Positions 23,932-32,652 of a DNA stretch of 64,000 nucleotides are shown here, one piece after another; position 1 is the first letter of the stretch, and every line of letters begins with the position of its first letter. The translations under genes and the position numbers were made by a program. Origin of the DNA: Arthrobacter_E sp041360795 (GTDB lineage Bacteria > Actinomycetota > Actinomycetes > Actinomycetales > Micrococcaceae); assembly GCF_041360795.1 (NCBI RefSeq), contig NZ_JBFUPW010000001.1:1612001-1676000 (forward strand), written 5' to 3'. A model generated the notes under the pieces. That model was not told the DNA's origin, did no database searches, and saw only the letters and a program-made list of their open reading frames with translations.

Positions 23932-25224
23932 TCAGTACCAGTTGTTGGAGACTTCGTGCGCCCAGGCTCCGCACGGTGAGCCATAGCGGTCCCGGATGTA
24001 ACCGAGGCCCCATTCGATCTGTGTGCGGTAGTTCGTGAGCCAGTCGCTGCCAGAGCTGGCGTACTTGCCGGCCGGGAGCGCCTGCGCGATGCCGTAGGCG
24101 CCGGAAGACGCATTGGTCGCCGTCGTGAGCCAGCTCGACTCCTGCGTCCACAGCAGTTGCAGGCACTGGAACTGGTCCTGTCCCCAGCCGTAAGATCCCA
24201 ACCGGCCCGCAGCATAGGACTGGGCTCCGGCGGGGTCGTTGACGGCTCCCCCGGGGTCGGGCGGCACGACGACGGGCGGCTGAGGCGCCGGGTCAGGTGC
24301 GCTGGGCGCCGGACTGCTCGCAGAACCTGCCTGAGTTGCGTTGGCCGCGGCCAGCTCCCGCTCGCGTTCCTGTTCCGCAGCCGCTGCAGCCGCTGCGGCC
24401 TGTTCCCGGGCACGCTGCTCGGCGGCGGCGCGCTTGGCTGCCTGCGCCGCTTCGTACGCGGCAAGAGCCTCCTGACCCTGCTGATACCGCGCTTCGACGG
24501 AAGCCGTGGTCCCCTTCAGCGAGGCGAGCTGCGCCGTGAGTTCCTGGCCGTGCTGCTTCTGCTGGGCGAGCTGAGTGTCCATGGCGGTCTTCGCGGCCTG
24601 GGCGGCATCGAGCTTGCGCTGGGCATCATCCGCCAGACGCTGCCGCTCAGCCTCGGCGCGCTGCTCCTGGTCGCTGAGGGACCGCACCGTGTTCTCTGCG
24701 GCGGACGACTTCGCGAGCAAAGCGGAGGCCCGGCCCGTCACCACCTCCAGCACGCTGAGTCCTTGCAGACGATCCGGCTGGATGGACTGGAGATCCGGGA
24801 TGCCCGGGAGGTCCAGGCTGCCGCTCTTGTAGGCCTGCACGGCCAAGGAGCCGTACTCCTTCCGGTACCGCGCGGCTTCCGCGGTGGCCTGGCGGAGCTG
24901 CGCCGACAGCCCGTCCGCCTTCGCCTTCGCGACGCCGAGGGCCGCATCGGCCACGGCATACTCTCCCGACGCGACGACGGCGGCGTTGCCCCGCTTCTCC
25001 GCTTCGGTCTCCAATTGCCCCAGCAAGCCTTTGATCCTGGTGATCTCGGCGGCCTTCGCGCCTTCGCTCTGCTTGGCTTGCTGAACGTCGCTCCACGAGG
25101 GGTAACCACTCGGCGGGGTGTCGTCGTCCGCCACGGCTCCGGGCAGCAGGCCGCTGCAGAGCAGCGTCACGGTGAGTGCCGCGGCGAGCGTCGGGGCTGC
25201 GGCACGGCGGGCAAAGCTCGACAT
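23932..25224 (-). CDS. Secreted coiled-coil protein with aggregation-promoting-factor/lysozyme-like C-terminus
   Basis: 430 aa. A signal peptide (residues 1-32, ending PGAVA) precedes a long Ala/Gln/Glu-rich region (about 50-300) with strong coiled-coil character, including an EQRAREQAAAAAAAAEQERE stretch. A Pro/Ser linker follows. The last 75 residues, with LLWTQESSWLTTATNASSGAYGIAQALP and NYRTQIEWGLGYIRDRYGSPCGAW, match the C-terminal domain of aggregation-promoting factors, related to lytic transglycosylases; the Glu in TQESSW is the likely catalytic acid. It probably acts on peptidoglycan. The ATG has no clear Shine-Dalgarno; TAATCT lies 8 nt upstream. Confidence 0.85.
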   Translation of the reverse strand: MSSFARRAAAPTLAAALTVTLLCSGLLPGAVADDDTPPSGYPSWSDVQQAKQSEGAKAAEITRIKGLLGQLETEAEKRGNAAVVASGEYAVADAALGVAKAKADGLSAQLRQATAEAARYRKEYGSLAVQAYKSGSLDLPGIPDLQSIQPDRLQGLSVLEVVTGRASALLAKSSAAENTVRSLSDQEQRAEAERQRLADDAQRKLDAAQAAKTAMDTQLAQQKQHGQELTAQLASLKGTTASVEARYQQGQEALAAYEAAQAAKRAAAEQRAREQAAAAAAAAEQERERELAAANATQAGSASSPAPSAPDPAPQPPVVVPPDPGGAVNDPAGAQSYAAGRLGSYGWGQDQFQCLQLLWTQESSWLTTATNASSGAYGIAQALPAGKYASSGSDWLTNYRTQIEWGLGYIRDRYGSPCGAWAHEVSNNWY

Positions 25225-25318
25225 ACTGCCAGAGATTACCGGCCCGCCGGCGTCTTTCCGCGGAGCCGACGGGTCTCTTCCGAGGATTCACAGGGTAATC
25301 GCAGAAACCCTCAGGCGA

Positions 25319-26344
25319 TCAGAGCCCTCCGAGGAGCGTGTGCAGGAAGTCCTCGCCGACGACGGGGATGCCGTAATCCCTCGCTCGCCTGGCTTTGAGG
25401 GACAGGCTGTCCGGGTCCGCGGCGATCACGAGTGCGACGGCCCGAGTGACAGTGGGGTGGACCGGATACCCGGCCGCTCCGAGGCGTTCGGTGATCTCGT
25501 GACGAGGACTGGCCATCTGTCCCGTGAGGACGAGCCGCTGGCCCGGGATGACGGGAACCGTGGGAGCGGGCCCCGTTCCAGGTGGCGTGGGGGCCGGTTC
25601 CTGGAGCAGTGCGTCGATGTGCTCGCCCGGGACGCCGAGCCGGGACGCCTCCGCATACAACCCGGACACACTCTCCGGGGAAAGCATGCCATCGGTCCAG
25701 GCCGCCGCGAGTCGGCGACGGAGACTCTCCAGCTGGTCGCTGCCGGCGCGGGACAGCCCAAGGTGTCCCGCACGGGCCGGAACGGACCAGGTGGTGTCTG
25801 CCGACCGTTCGAGCGCCGCCGCCCAGCCCGGGTCCTCCGGCGCCATGCTCAGGTAGGCGCTCAGCACATGCGCGGTGGCTTCGGCGTCGGCACCCGCGGT
25901 GTGTGCGTCCTCCAGCAGCAGGCCGAAGGCGTTGCAGCAGTCCTGGAGCGACCGGCCCGCACCCGGCAGGAACGTCCGGGCCAGGCGCATGGTGCAGACG
26001 ACGTCCTCCGCCATCACGGGGAACTCCTCGCCCGCACGGAGGAACTCCGCGGTCAGGAAGCGGTGGTCGAACCGGGCGTTATGCGCGACGAAAGCCCGCC
26101 CTTCCAGCCGGCGCATGACCTCCGGCAGGACATCGGCGAAAAGCGGTGCGTCGCGCACCTGCTCGGCGCGGATCCCGTGGATGCGCTGCGGGCCGAGGTC
26201 GCGCTGCGGGTTGACGAGAGTCTCCCAGCGGTCGCGGACGGTGCCGTCGGGGTCGACGTGGACGACGCCGATCTCGGCCACGCGGTCCCTTCCGGGGACC
26301 AGGCCGGTGGTCTCGACGTCGACCACGGCGAAACCCGCGCTCAC
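25319..26344 (-). CDS. DEDDh 3'-5' exonuclease with C-terminal BRCT domain
   Basis: 341 aa. The N-terminal DnaQ-like exonuclease has Exo I VVDVETTGL, Exo II VAHNARFDHRFL and Exo III HTAGADAEAT, giving the DEDDh acidic set. The C-terminal 80 residues, with PGQRLVLTGQMASPRHEITERL and the YGIPVVGEDFLHTL ending, form a BRCT domain as in NAD-dependent ligases. The combination suggests a proofreading or repair nuclease recruited to DNA-repair partners. GTG start; it sits 18 bp downstream of the unknown paralogue gene at 26363 on the same strand, so the two are probably one unit. Confidence 0.88.
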   Translation of the reverse strand: MSAGFAVVDVETTGLVPGRDRVAEIGVVHVDPDGTVRDRWETLVNPQRDLGPQRIHGIRAEQVRDAPLFADVLPEVMRRLEGRAFVAHNARFDHRFLTAEFLRAGEEFPVMAEDVVCTMRLARTFLPGAGRSLQDCCNAFGLLLEDAHTAGADAEATAHVLSAYLSMAPEDPGWAAALERSADTTWSVPARAGHLGLSRAGSDQLESLRRRLAAAWTDGMLSPESVSGLYAEASRLGVPGEHIDALLQEPAPTPPGTGPAPTVPVIPGQRLVLTGQMASPRHEITERLGAAGYPVHPTVTRAVALVIAADPDSLSLKARRARDYGIPVVGEDFLHTLLGGL

Positions 26345-26362
26345 TGGGCCGGCCTCAGGGGG

Positions 26363-27262
26363 TCAGCCTGCGGCAGGAAGCTCGGTGTCGGCGGCGAGTT
26401 CACGCACCAGGGCCTCACGCTCCGCGGCGCCGCCGTTCTGCAGGGCGCGGCCAGCGTCGCTCACGGTGGCCTTCTTGCCCGTGACCTCGAGGTATCCGAG
26501 GTCGCGCAGGCTCAGCCACAGGGTGTTCAGGTGCTCCAGCTCGGCCATGGACCGGACGACCTGCGGCAGTCGGCCGTCGGCGTCGGCCCTGGCCGCCACC
26601 TCATCCTCGGAGAGACGCTTCTGGGAACCGACCGCGTGCACGCCGACGGCCGCGGCGGCGCCCGCGATGTCCGCCAGACGCAGAGATCCGGTGGCCGTCA
26701 GCTCTTTGCCATCGCCGAGCCACTCCAGGAGGGCGACGGCGTGGTGGATGTCGTCAGCGGAAGCGTCGGACGTGTCGGACGTGCCGGCGGCGCCAGTCTC
26801 GACGGGCGCGACCGCTTCCTCCGGCGTGTCCTCATCCTGGCTGAGGACGAAGTTCTCGAGGAGCACCTCGAGGTCCTCGGCGGTGCCCGTCCACGAACCC
26901 GTGGCGTCGAGGAATCCGAGGTACACCTGAAGGTCGTCCGTCATGACCTGGAAGACCCGGCTCTCCCCCGCCTCGCTCATCGCCTGGAGCTGGGCCATGG
27001 CCTGCAGGAAGACGTCGGCGTCGAACGCGGTGGCGGACACCGGGGCGCCGCTGGCGCCGTACAGCCACAGGAACTGCTTGACCGACTGGAGCACCTGCAG
27101 CGCCTCGGCACCCGTGTTCCCGTCCGTCTCCTCGTACCAGCGCACGAAGGCGAGAGCCTGGGTGTCGACGGCGCGATCGGCGTTCTTGTACAGGGCTTCG
27201 CTCTGCTTGAGGGCTGCCGCCTGCTTCTTATCCTGACGCGGCTTCTTCCGGTTCCGGCTCAT
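26363..27262 (-). CDS. Uncharacterised protein, long paralogue of the 34253 gene product
   Basis: 299 aa, soluble. The N-terminus is Lys/Arg-rich (SRNRKKPRQDKKQ). Residues about 30-135 form a domain with ALAFVRWYEE, LQVLQSVKQFLW, PVSATAFDADVF and VYLGFLDATGSWTG, clearly shared with the 133-aa protein at 34253-34654. An acidic Ser/Thr linker leads to a second helical domain with SLRLADIAGAAAAVGVH and LWLSLRDLGYLEVTGKKATVSDAGRAL, the last resembling a winged-helix. I recognise no known family. Start ATG with GGAGGA. It probably shares a transcript with the exonuclease-BRCT gene. Confidence 0.78.
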   Translation of the reverse strand: MSRNRKKPRQDKKQAAALKQSEALYKNADRAVDTQALAFVRWYEETDGNTGAEALQVLQSVKQFLWLYGASGAPVSATAFDADVFLQAMAQLQAMSEAGESRVFQVMTDDLQVYLGFLDATGSWTGTAEDLEVLLENFVLSQDEDTPEEAVAPVETGAAGTSDTSDASADDIHHAVALLEWLGDGKELTATGSLRLADIAGAAAAVGVHAVGSQKRLSEDEVAARADADGRLPQVVRSMAELEHLNTLWLSLRDLGYLEVTGKKATVSDAGRALQNGGAAEREALVRELAADTELPAAG

Positions 27263-27406
27263 GGTCCTCCGTTGTCGTTCAGCTACTGACCCCGGCTCCG
27301 GGCACGCGTGAGCTCACGCGGCATGTCCGGGGAAGCTTCCATGATAGTGCCAGCCGCGCTCGACGGGCCCGAGGAACCGCGTCGGATGACGGTAATGTGC
27401 CACGCG

Positions 27407-28381
27407 TCACCCCACCGCCGGATGCCCCAGATCGGCCACCGCGAGGAGGACCCGTTCGGGGTGCTCCGCGATCCGATTGAGCACGTAGAGCCACCATTCG
27501 GGCCCGTAGACGATGTACTCCCGGGTGGCGAAACCGTCGGCGTGCAACGCGTCGAGCAGCTCCGTTCCGAGCCCCTGCAGCATCTCGAACTCGACGTGGT
27601 CCTCCCGGAGCGTGTCGCCGTGCCGAGTGCGAAGTTCTTCGACCAGTGCGGCGTCGTGGGTGGCGAGGTTGACCCGGTGCCCGCTCGTGAGCAGCCGCTC
27701 CGCGAACCGGTGATAGGCCGCGATCATGGGCTCGGAATCCCGCGGATACGCCACCGATGAGGGTTCGAGGAAGGCGCCCTTCACCAGACGCACCGGCCCG
27801 GACCAGCGCAGCACGCGTTCGAGGTCCTCCGGCGTGCGGTGCAGCCCGGCCTGGAGCGTGATTCCGGTCTCCGGGAAGTCCGAGGAGAGCCGCTCCCAGA
27901 GATCGAGCACCAGGTCGGTGCGGTCAGAACCCTCGGCCGAGATCATCACGGAGGCGCCGGCGTCGCGGGCCGCCTGGGCGACCCGCGACGCGTTCGCGAG
28001 GCCCAGCTCCGGCGAGACGAGCGATCCGAGGTGGGAGAGATCGAAGGAGATCGTGGGGGCCGGGACCGGAAACGGGGACCCGGGCCGGCCGAGCCGCTGT
28101 GCCAGTTCCACGAACGCCTCGGTCTCCTGTGAGGCGACCGCCGCGTCCCGCACGGATTCGCCCACGCATTCGATGCTGCCCCGGTGCCCACGACGTGACG
28201 CCGACTTGAGGACCGTCAGCGCGCCGTCGACGTCGGCCCCTGCCGTATAGCGTGCGGCGACACGTCCGGCGACGACCGCGAGCGCAGGGTCGGCCATGGT
28301 TCTGGCTTTCAGGTCCTCATCGAGGGCCCAGCGGCGGAGCGTGTCGGAGACGGTGTGAAGCGTTGCAGCGGTGATGTCCAT
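27407..28381 (-). CDS. Proline dehydrogenase family protein (monofunctional)
   Basis: 324 aa. A PutA/PRODH-type beta-alpha barrel: SFDLSHLGS, AQAARDAGASVMISAEGSDRTDLVLDL, RLVKGAFLEPSSVAYPRDS (FAD/substrate lysine strand), NLATHD and the C-terminal EFEMLQGLGTELLDALHADGFATREYIVYGPEWWLYVLNRIAEHP, near the PRODH consensus. Family members oxidise proline to pyrroline-5-carboxylate with FAD. The typical YxxRRxxE ending is replaced by YVLNRIAE, so the substrate should be treated with caution. No P5C dehydrogenase gene is near. A CAGACT hexamer ends 6 nt before the ATG, suggesting a leaderless mRNA. Confidence 0.83.
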   Translation of the reverse strand: MDITAATLHTVSDTLRRWALDEDLKARTMADPALAVVAGRVAARYTAGADVDGALTVLKSASRRGHRGSIECVGESVRDAAVASQETEAFVELAQRLGRPGSPFPVPAPTISFDLSHLGSLVSPELGLANASRVAQAARDAGASVMISAEGSDRTDLVLDLWERLSSDFPETGITLQAGLHRTPEDLERVLRWSGPVRLVKGAFLEPSSVAYPRDSEPMIAAYHRFAERLLTSGHRVNLATHDAALVEELRTRHGDTLREDHVEFEMLQGLGTELLDALHADGFATREYIVYGPEWWLYVLNRIAEHPERVLLAVADLGHPAVG

Positions 28382-28429
28382 CCGGACAGTCTGCTGCGGA
28401 TGCGCCTCGCCGTCTTGTACGAAGTTGCG

Positions 28430-29215
28430 TCAGCCCTGGTAGGTGCCGGGCGTTGCCGCGACGTGAGACCGGAACACCCGGTGGAAGTGGCTCTGGTCGG
28501 TGAAGCCGAGCGCGTATGCGGTCTCTGCGGGCGACCGACCCTCGCGCAGCAGGGCGCGCGCTTCGATCACTCGGTCGTTCTGACGCCAGGCGATGGGAGG
28601 GAGTCCCGTAGCGTCCTTCACGGCGCGGATGAGCTGGTACTTGTCCATACCGAGCAGTCCGGCGAGTTCGTCGAGGCTGGGGGTGGCCGCATCACTCCGG
28701 AGCCGGTCCAGGACGGGCGCCAATGAGGGATCCGCGGAGGGCTCCGGACTGGGCGCGCCCCGGTACAACGGAGCGAGGTCCAGGCAGGCGGCGAGGGCCT
28801 CCACGAGCAGGGCCTGCACCGCGGCCGGCTCCTCTCCACGGAACAGTTCGTCATTGAGGCGGCTGAAGACGCCGTGCAGGCCGGGTTCACGGAATACTGC
28901 GACGCCGTCGAGCAGTCGCGTGGCGCCGTCCGGCAGGAGGCTGGTGATCCAGTCCTGGTCGGCGTGGATCATCTGGTAGGTCCACAGGCCGCTCTGCCGG
29001 TTGCAGGAATGCACGGTGTGCGCGGGGATCAGCAGCACGTCCCCCGGCTCCAGCTCACAGCGTGTGTCACCGCTCCCGGCGAACACCGCCTGTCCTGCAT
29101 CGATGAGTCCGATGGAGAAGCGGTCGTGGGTATGGGGCCGGTAGCAGGACACGGCCTGGCAGGAGCGCCGCGATTCCAGCTGGGGCATGTCGCGGCTGCG
29201 CCAGAATTCGGTCAT
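28430..29215 (-). CDS. AraC family transcriptional regulator
   Basis: 261 aa. An N-terminal cupin-type sensor (FSIGLIDAGQAVFAGSGDTRCELEPGDVLLIPAHTVHSC) is followed by a double HTH with SLDELAGLLGMDKYQLIRAVKDATGLPPIAWRQNDRVIEARALL and ETAYALGFTDQSHFHRVFRSHVAATPGTYQ. AraC proteins of this size often sense a small ligand and control nearby transport or catabolic genes. TACCGT ends 7 nt before the ATG, suggesting leaderless translation. The proline dehydrogenase gene lies 48 bp downstream on the same strand and is a possible target; this is inference. Confidence 0.88.
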   Translation of the reverse strand: MTEFWRSRDMPQLESRRSCQAVSCYRPHTHDRFSIGLIDAGQAVFAGSGDTRCELEPGDVLLIPAHTVHSCNRQSGLWTYQMIHADQDWITSLLPDGATRLLDGVAVFREPGLHGVFSRLNDELFRGEEPAAVQALLVEALAACLDLAPLYRGAPSPEPSADPSLAPVLDRLRSDAATPSLDELAGLLGMDKYQLIRAVKDATGLPPIAWRQNDRVIEARALLREGRSPAETAYALGFTDQSHFHRVFRSHVAATPGTYQG

Positions 29216-29241
29216 GTCACTGACGGTACCGTGTCCCGCGC

Positions 29242-30156
29242 TCAGGCTCCCTTCCGGGTCTCCGTCTTCTTGGCCTTCGCGGCTTTCTTGGCCGGAGCCT
29301 TTTTGCCGGTGCCCGCGGGCTTCCTGCCCGTGCCGCTCTTCGCGGTCTCCCCCTTGCCAGCCCCGCCCTTCTTCCGTGCCCGCGAGCGCTCGACGCTCTG
29401 CTTGAGAGCCTCCATCAGATCGATGACCTGGCCTCCACCCGATTCCTCCCGTCCGAAGGTCTCCTCCGTGTCGAGCGAGTCGCCGGCACGCCGCTTCGCC
29501 TCGATCAGGGTCCGCAACTGTTCCTGGTAGTCGTCGTGGAAGGCGGAGGGGTCGAAGTCCTCGGAGAAACTCTCGACGAGGGCCGCGGAGAGCTGCATCT
29601 CCTTGGCACTGATGCGGGTCTTCTCGTCCAACGCAGGGAACTCGGGTTCACGGATCTCGTCCGGCCACAGCAGGGTCTGCAGGAGCAGAGCGTCCCCCCT
29701 GACGCGGAGAGCCGCCAGCCGGGTCTTCTGGCGCAGGGCGAAATGCACGACCGCGGTCCGGTCCGTCTTCTCCAGGGTGCGGCGCAGCAGCACGTAGGCC
29801 TTGGCGTTCTTCCCCGCGGGCTCCAGGTAGTAGCTGCGGTCGAAGAGCAAGGGGTCGAGCTGATCACTGGGGACGAACTCCACCACGGTGATGTCGCGAT
29901 CGTGCTCCTGCGGGATGGACTCCAGGTCCTTCTTCGTCAGGACGATCGTCTGCTCGTCGTCCGCATAGGCCTTGTCGATGTCCTCGTACTCGACCACCTT
30001 GCCGCACACCTCGCAACGGCGCTGATAGCGGATGCGCCCGCCGTCGGCGTCGTGCACCTGGTGAAGATCGACGTCGTGGTCCTCCGTCGCGCTGTACAGC
30101 TTGACCGGGACGTTCACGAGGCCGAAGGTGATGGCTCCGCTCCAGATCGCTCTCAT
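29242..30156 (-). CDS. ku: Non-homologous end-joining protein Ku
   Basis: 304 aa. Prokaryotic Ku, a homodimeric ring that binds DNA double-strand ends and recruits LigD. The family start MRAIWSGAITFGLVNVPVKLYSATE, the RYQRRCEVCGKVVEYEDI segment and the ALRQKTRLAALRVRGDALLLQTLLWPDEIREP bridge region are clear. After about residue 245 comes a Lys/Ala-rich tail (KKAPAKKAAKAKKTE) of the kind that in other Ku proteins affects DNA binding. It is divergent from ligD, with only 69 bp between the start codons, so both are driven from a shared promoter region. Confidence 0.96.
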   Translation of the reverse strand: MRAIWSGAITFGLVNVPVKLYSATEDHDVDLHQVHDADGGRIRYQRRCEVCGKVVEYEDIDKAYADDEQTIVLTKKDLESIPQEHDRDITVVEFVPSDQLDPLLFDRSYYLEPAGKNAKAYVLLRRTLEKTDRTAVVHFALRQKTRLAALRVRGDALLLQTLLWPDEIREPEFPALDEKTRISAKEMQLSAALVESFSEDFDPSAFHDDYQEQLRTLIEAKRRAGDSLDTEETFGREESGGGQVIDLMEALKQSVERSRARKKGGAGKGETAKSGTGRKPAGTGKKAPAKKAAKAKKTETRKGA

Positions 30157-30225
30157 CCTTACAGTAGAGACCCCGCAAACGTCAACGGTCTACCTCTTGC
30201 GTGGGGACCGGGCCATGATGTAGTC

Positions 30226-32625
30226 ATGGCACAGCGCGACGGCGAGGTGCGGCTCGGCGGGCACCGTATCCGGGTGACGAAGCTGGACAAGGTGCTCTAC
30301 CCCGAGACCGGCACCACCAAAGAAGACGTGATCGCGTACTACTCCGCGATCGCGAAGACGATGATCCCCCACTGCCGGGAGCGGCCGGCCACGCGGAAGC
30401 GATGGCCCGATGGCGTGGGCCCGGACGGGAGCGGGGCGTTCTTCCAGAAGGACCTCGGCGATTCCTACCCGGACTGGGTGCACACCGGCGAGATCCAGCA
30501 CAAGGATCACCTCAACACGTACCCGCTCGTGGATGACGCGGCGACGCTCGTGTGGCTCGCCCAGCTGGCCTCGCTGGAGATCCACGTGCCCCAATGGCGT
30601 TTCACCGCCGAGGGGAAGCCGGGTTCCCCGGATCGCCTGGTGTTCGACCTGGATCCCGGGGACGGCGTCGAACTGACTCAGGTCGCCCAGGTGGCGTTCC
30701 TGGTCCGCGATCTGTTGCGGGACATGGGGCTTGAATCCATCCCTGTGACGAGTGGCAGTTCCGGCATCCACCTCTACGCCGCACTCAATGGCGAGCTGAG
30801 TTCCGACGATGCGTCCGCCGTCGCCCACGAACTGGCGCGTTCCCTGGAGGCGGACCATCCCGAGACGATCACCAGTTCGATGAAACGCGCGCTTCGCCCC
30901 GGAAAGGTCTTCCTCGACTGGAGCCAGAACAACGCTGCGAAGACCACGGTGGCCCCGTACTCATTGCGCGGGCGGGCCCGCCCCATGGTGGCGGCGCCGC
31001 GCACCTGGCGTGAGCTCGCCTCTCCCCATCTGCGCCATCTGGAATTCCACGAGGTCCTGCAGCGCGTGGAGAAGCGCGGCGATCCGCTGGCGGCTTTACT
31101 CCGTGCGGGCGCGGGCAGCGGCGCCGGCAAGGGTGCGGGTGCGGCGCCCGACCGATTGACCGAGTACCGAGCCAAGCGCGACGCCGGCCGGACCCCGGAA
31201 CCGGTCCCGGCCCCGGGTGACAGCGATGACGATGCGGAGGGCGACCAACGGCGCTTCGTGATCCAGCGCCACCAGGCACGCCGCCTCCACTACGACTTCC
31301 GCCTGGAGCATGACGGGGTGCTCGTGAGCTGGGCCCTGCCGAAAGGCGTGCCCGACGACGGCGCCGTCAACCACCTCGCCGTCCCCACCGAGGATCACCC
31401 CCTGTCCTACCGGACTTTTGCGGGCACGATCCCCCGGGGCGAGTACGGGGCGGGCACGGTGGAGATCTGGGACAACGGCCACTACGACCTGGAGAAATGG
31501 CGCGACGACGAGGTCATCGTCACGCTGCACGGCAGCCCCGGCGGCGGGCTCGGTGGCCCTCGTCGGGTCGCGCTGTTCCGGGCCGGCGAGTCGGGCGGCA
31601 AGCCCCGCTGGATGATCCACCGCATGGAGCTCGAGGACGAGGACCAGCCGGCGCCACCGGAGTTCACCCCCTCCGGCGCCTCCGATCCCGCGGACTTCAC
31701 CCCGATGCTGGCCGAGAGCGCACCGCTCGCCTCGCTCCCCCACCTCGACCCCGGCGAGTGGGCGTTCGAGATGAAGTGGGACGGGATCCGGGCGCTCGCC
31801 GTCGTCAAGGACGGGAGACTGCGCCTGGTCAGCCGCTCGGGTGGCGACCTGACCGCCTCCTATCCCGAGCTGCACGGTCTCCCGAACCTGATCAACGCCG
31901 AGCAGGCCGTGCTCGACGGGGAGATCGTCGCCCTTGCCGACGGCGTTCCAAGCTTCTCGAAGCTCCAGCAGCGGTTCGGGCTGACTGAGCCGGGCCAAGT
32001 CGCACGCGCTCGCCAGGCCGCACCGGCCGCCTACTTCCTGTTCGATGTTCTCCAGCTCAACGGCCGTGACTGCCGCTCGCTGGGCTATGAGCAGCGCCGT
32101 GAGCTCCTCACCGCGGTGATCGGGCCGCCCTCGGACGGGCCGTTCGCCGTGCCGGACGTCTTTGATGGCTCGGGCGAGCAGGCGCTGGACGCCGCGGGTG
32201 AACTGAGCCTGGAAGGAGTGGTCGCCAAACGCCGCGACAGCGCGTACCGCTCCGGCTCGCGCTCGCAGGACTGGCGGAAGTACCCGCTGCTGGACACGGC
32301 AGAGGTGTACGTCATGGGCTGGCGGGAGAGCGACGCCGAGCCGCGCGGTTTCGCGTCACTGCTTCTTGCCGAGCGGCGGGATGGCACGCTGCAGTACGCC
32401 GGGCGGGTCGGCACGGGGTTCTCGACGCGGGAACGCCGGGAGATCCGGGAGCGGCTGGAAGGGCAGGAGCGACCTGATGCGGCGGTGGAGGTCCCGGCGG
32501 AGATCCGGCGTGGAGCACATTGGGTCGACCCCGACGCGCTCGCAGAGATCGAATCGCGGGGACGCACTGGTGACGGGATCCTCCGGCAGCCGGTCTGGCG
32601 TGGCTGGCGGCCGGACAAGGGGTGA
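30226..32625 (+). CDS. ligD: Multifunctional ATP-dependent DNA ligase LigD (POL-PE-LIG)
   Basis: 799 aa. Domains in order: polymerase/primase of the archaeo-eukaryotic primase type (1-290; metal-binding Asp141 and Asp143 in FDLDPGDG), a 3'-phosphoesterase (about 340-470; RFVIQRHQARRLHYDFRLEHDG), and an ATP-dependent ligase (about 490-799; Lys517 in FEMKWDGIR is the adenylated residue). This is the mycobacterial order, unlike the PE-LIG-POL order of Pseudomonas. With Ku it repairs double-strand breaks. Start ATG at 30226; a CATGAT hexamer ends 6 nt upstream, and the longer upstream open frame overlaps ku and is not real. It converges on the HNH gene with 27 bp between stops. Confidence 0.96.
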   Translation: MAQRDGEVRLGGHRIRVTKLDKVLYPETGTTKEDVIAYYSAIAKTMIPHCRERPATRKRWPDGVGPDGSGAFFQKDLGDSYPDWVHTGEIQHKDHLNTYPLVDDAATLVWLAQLASLEIHVPQWRFTAEGKPGSPDRLVFDLDPGDGVELTQVAQVAFLVRDLLRDMGLESIPVTSGSSGIHLYAALNGELSSDDASAVAHELARSLEADHPETITSSMKRALRPGKVFLDWSQNNAAKTTVAPYSLRGRARPMVAAPRTWRELASPHLRHLEFHEVLQRVEKRGDPLAALLRAGAGSGAGKGAGAAPDRLTEYRAKRDAGRTPEPVPAPGDSDDDAEGDQRRFVIQRHQARRLHYDFRLEHDGVLVSWALPKGVPDDGAVNHLAVPTEDHPLSYRTFAGTIPRGEYGAGTVEIWDNGHYDLEKWRDDEVIVTLHGSPGGGLGGPRRVALFRAGESGGKPRWMIHRMELEDEDQPAPPEFTPSGASDPADFTPMLAESAPLASLPHLDPGEWAFEMKWDGIRALAVVKDGRLRLVSRSGGDLTASYPELHGLPNLINAEQAVLDGEIVALADGVPSFSKLQQRFGLTEPGQVARARQAAPAAYFLFDVLQLNGRDCRSLGYEQRRELLTAVIGPPSDGPFAVPDVFDGSGEQALDAAGELSLEGVVAKRRDSAYRSGSRSQDWRKYPLLDTAEVYVMGWRESDAEPRGFASLLLAERRDGTLQYAGRVGTGFSTRERREIRERLEGQERPDAAVEVPAEIRRGAHWVDPDALAEIESRGRTGDGILRQPVWRGWRPDKG

Positions 32626-32652
32626 GGTGCATGCGCAGAAGGGCATGACCCA

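Noticed and set aside
29536..30225. N-terminal extension of LigD into the ku gene
   Set aside because: The extra 230 codons are antisense to ku and resemble nothing; the ATG at 30226 starts the known POL domain.
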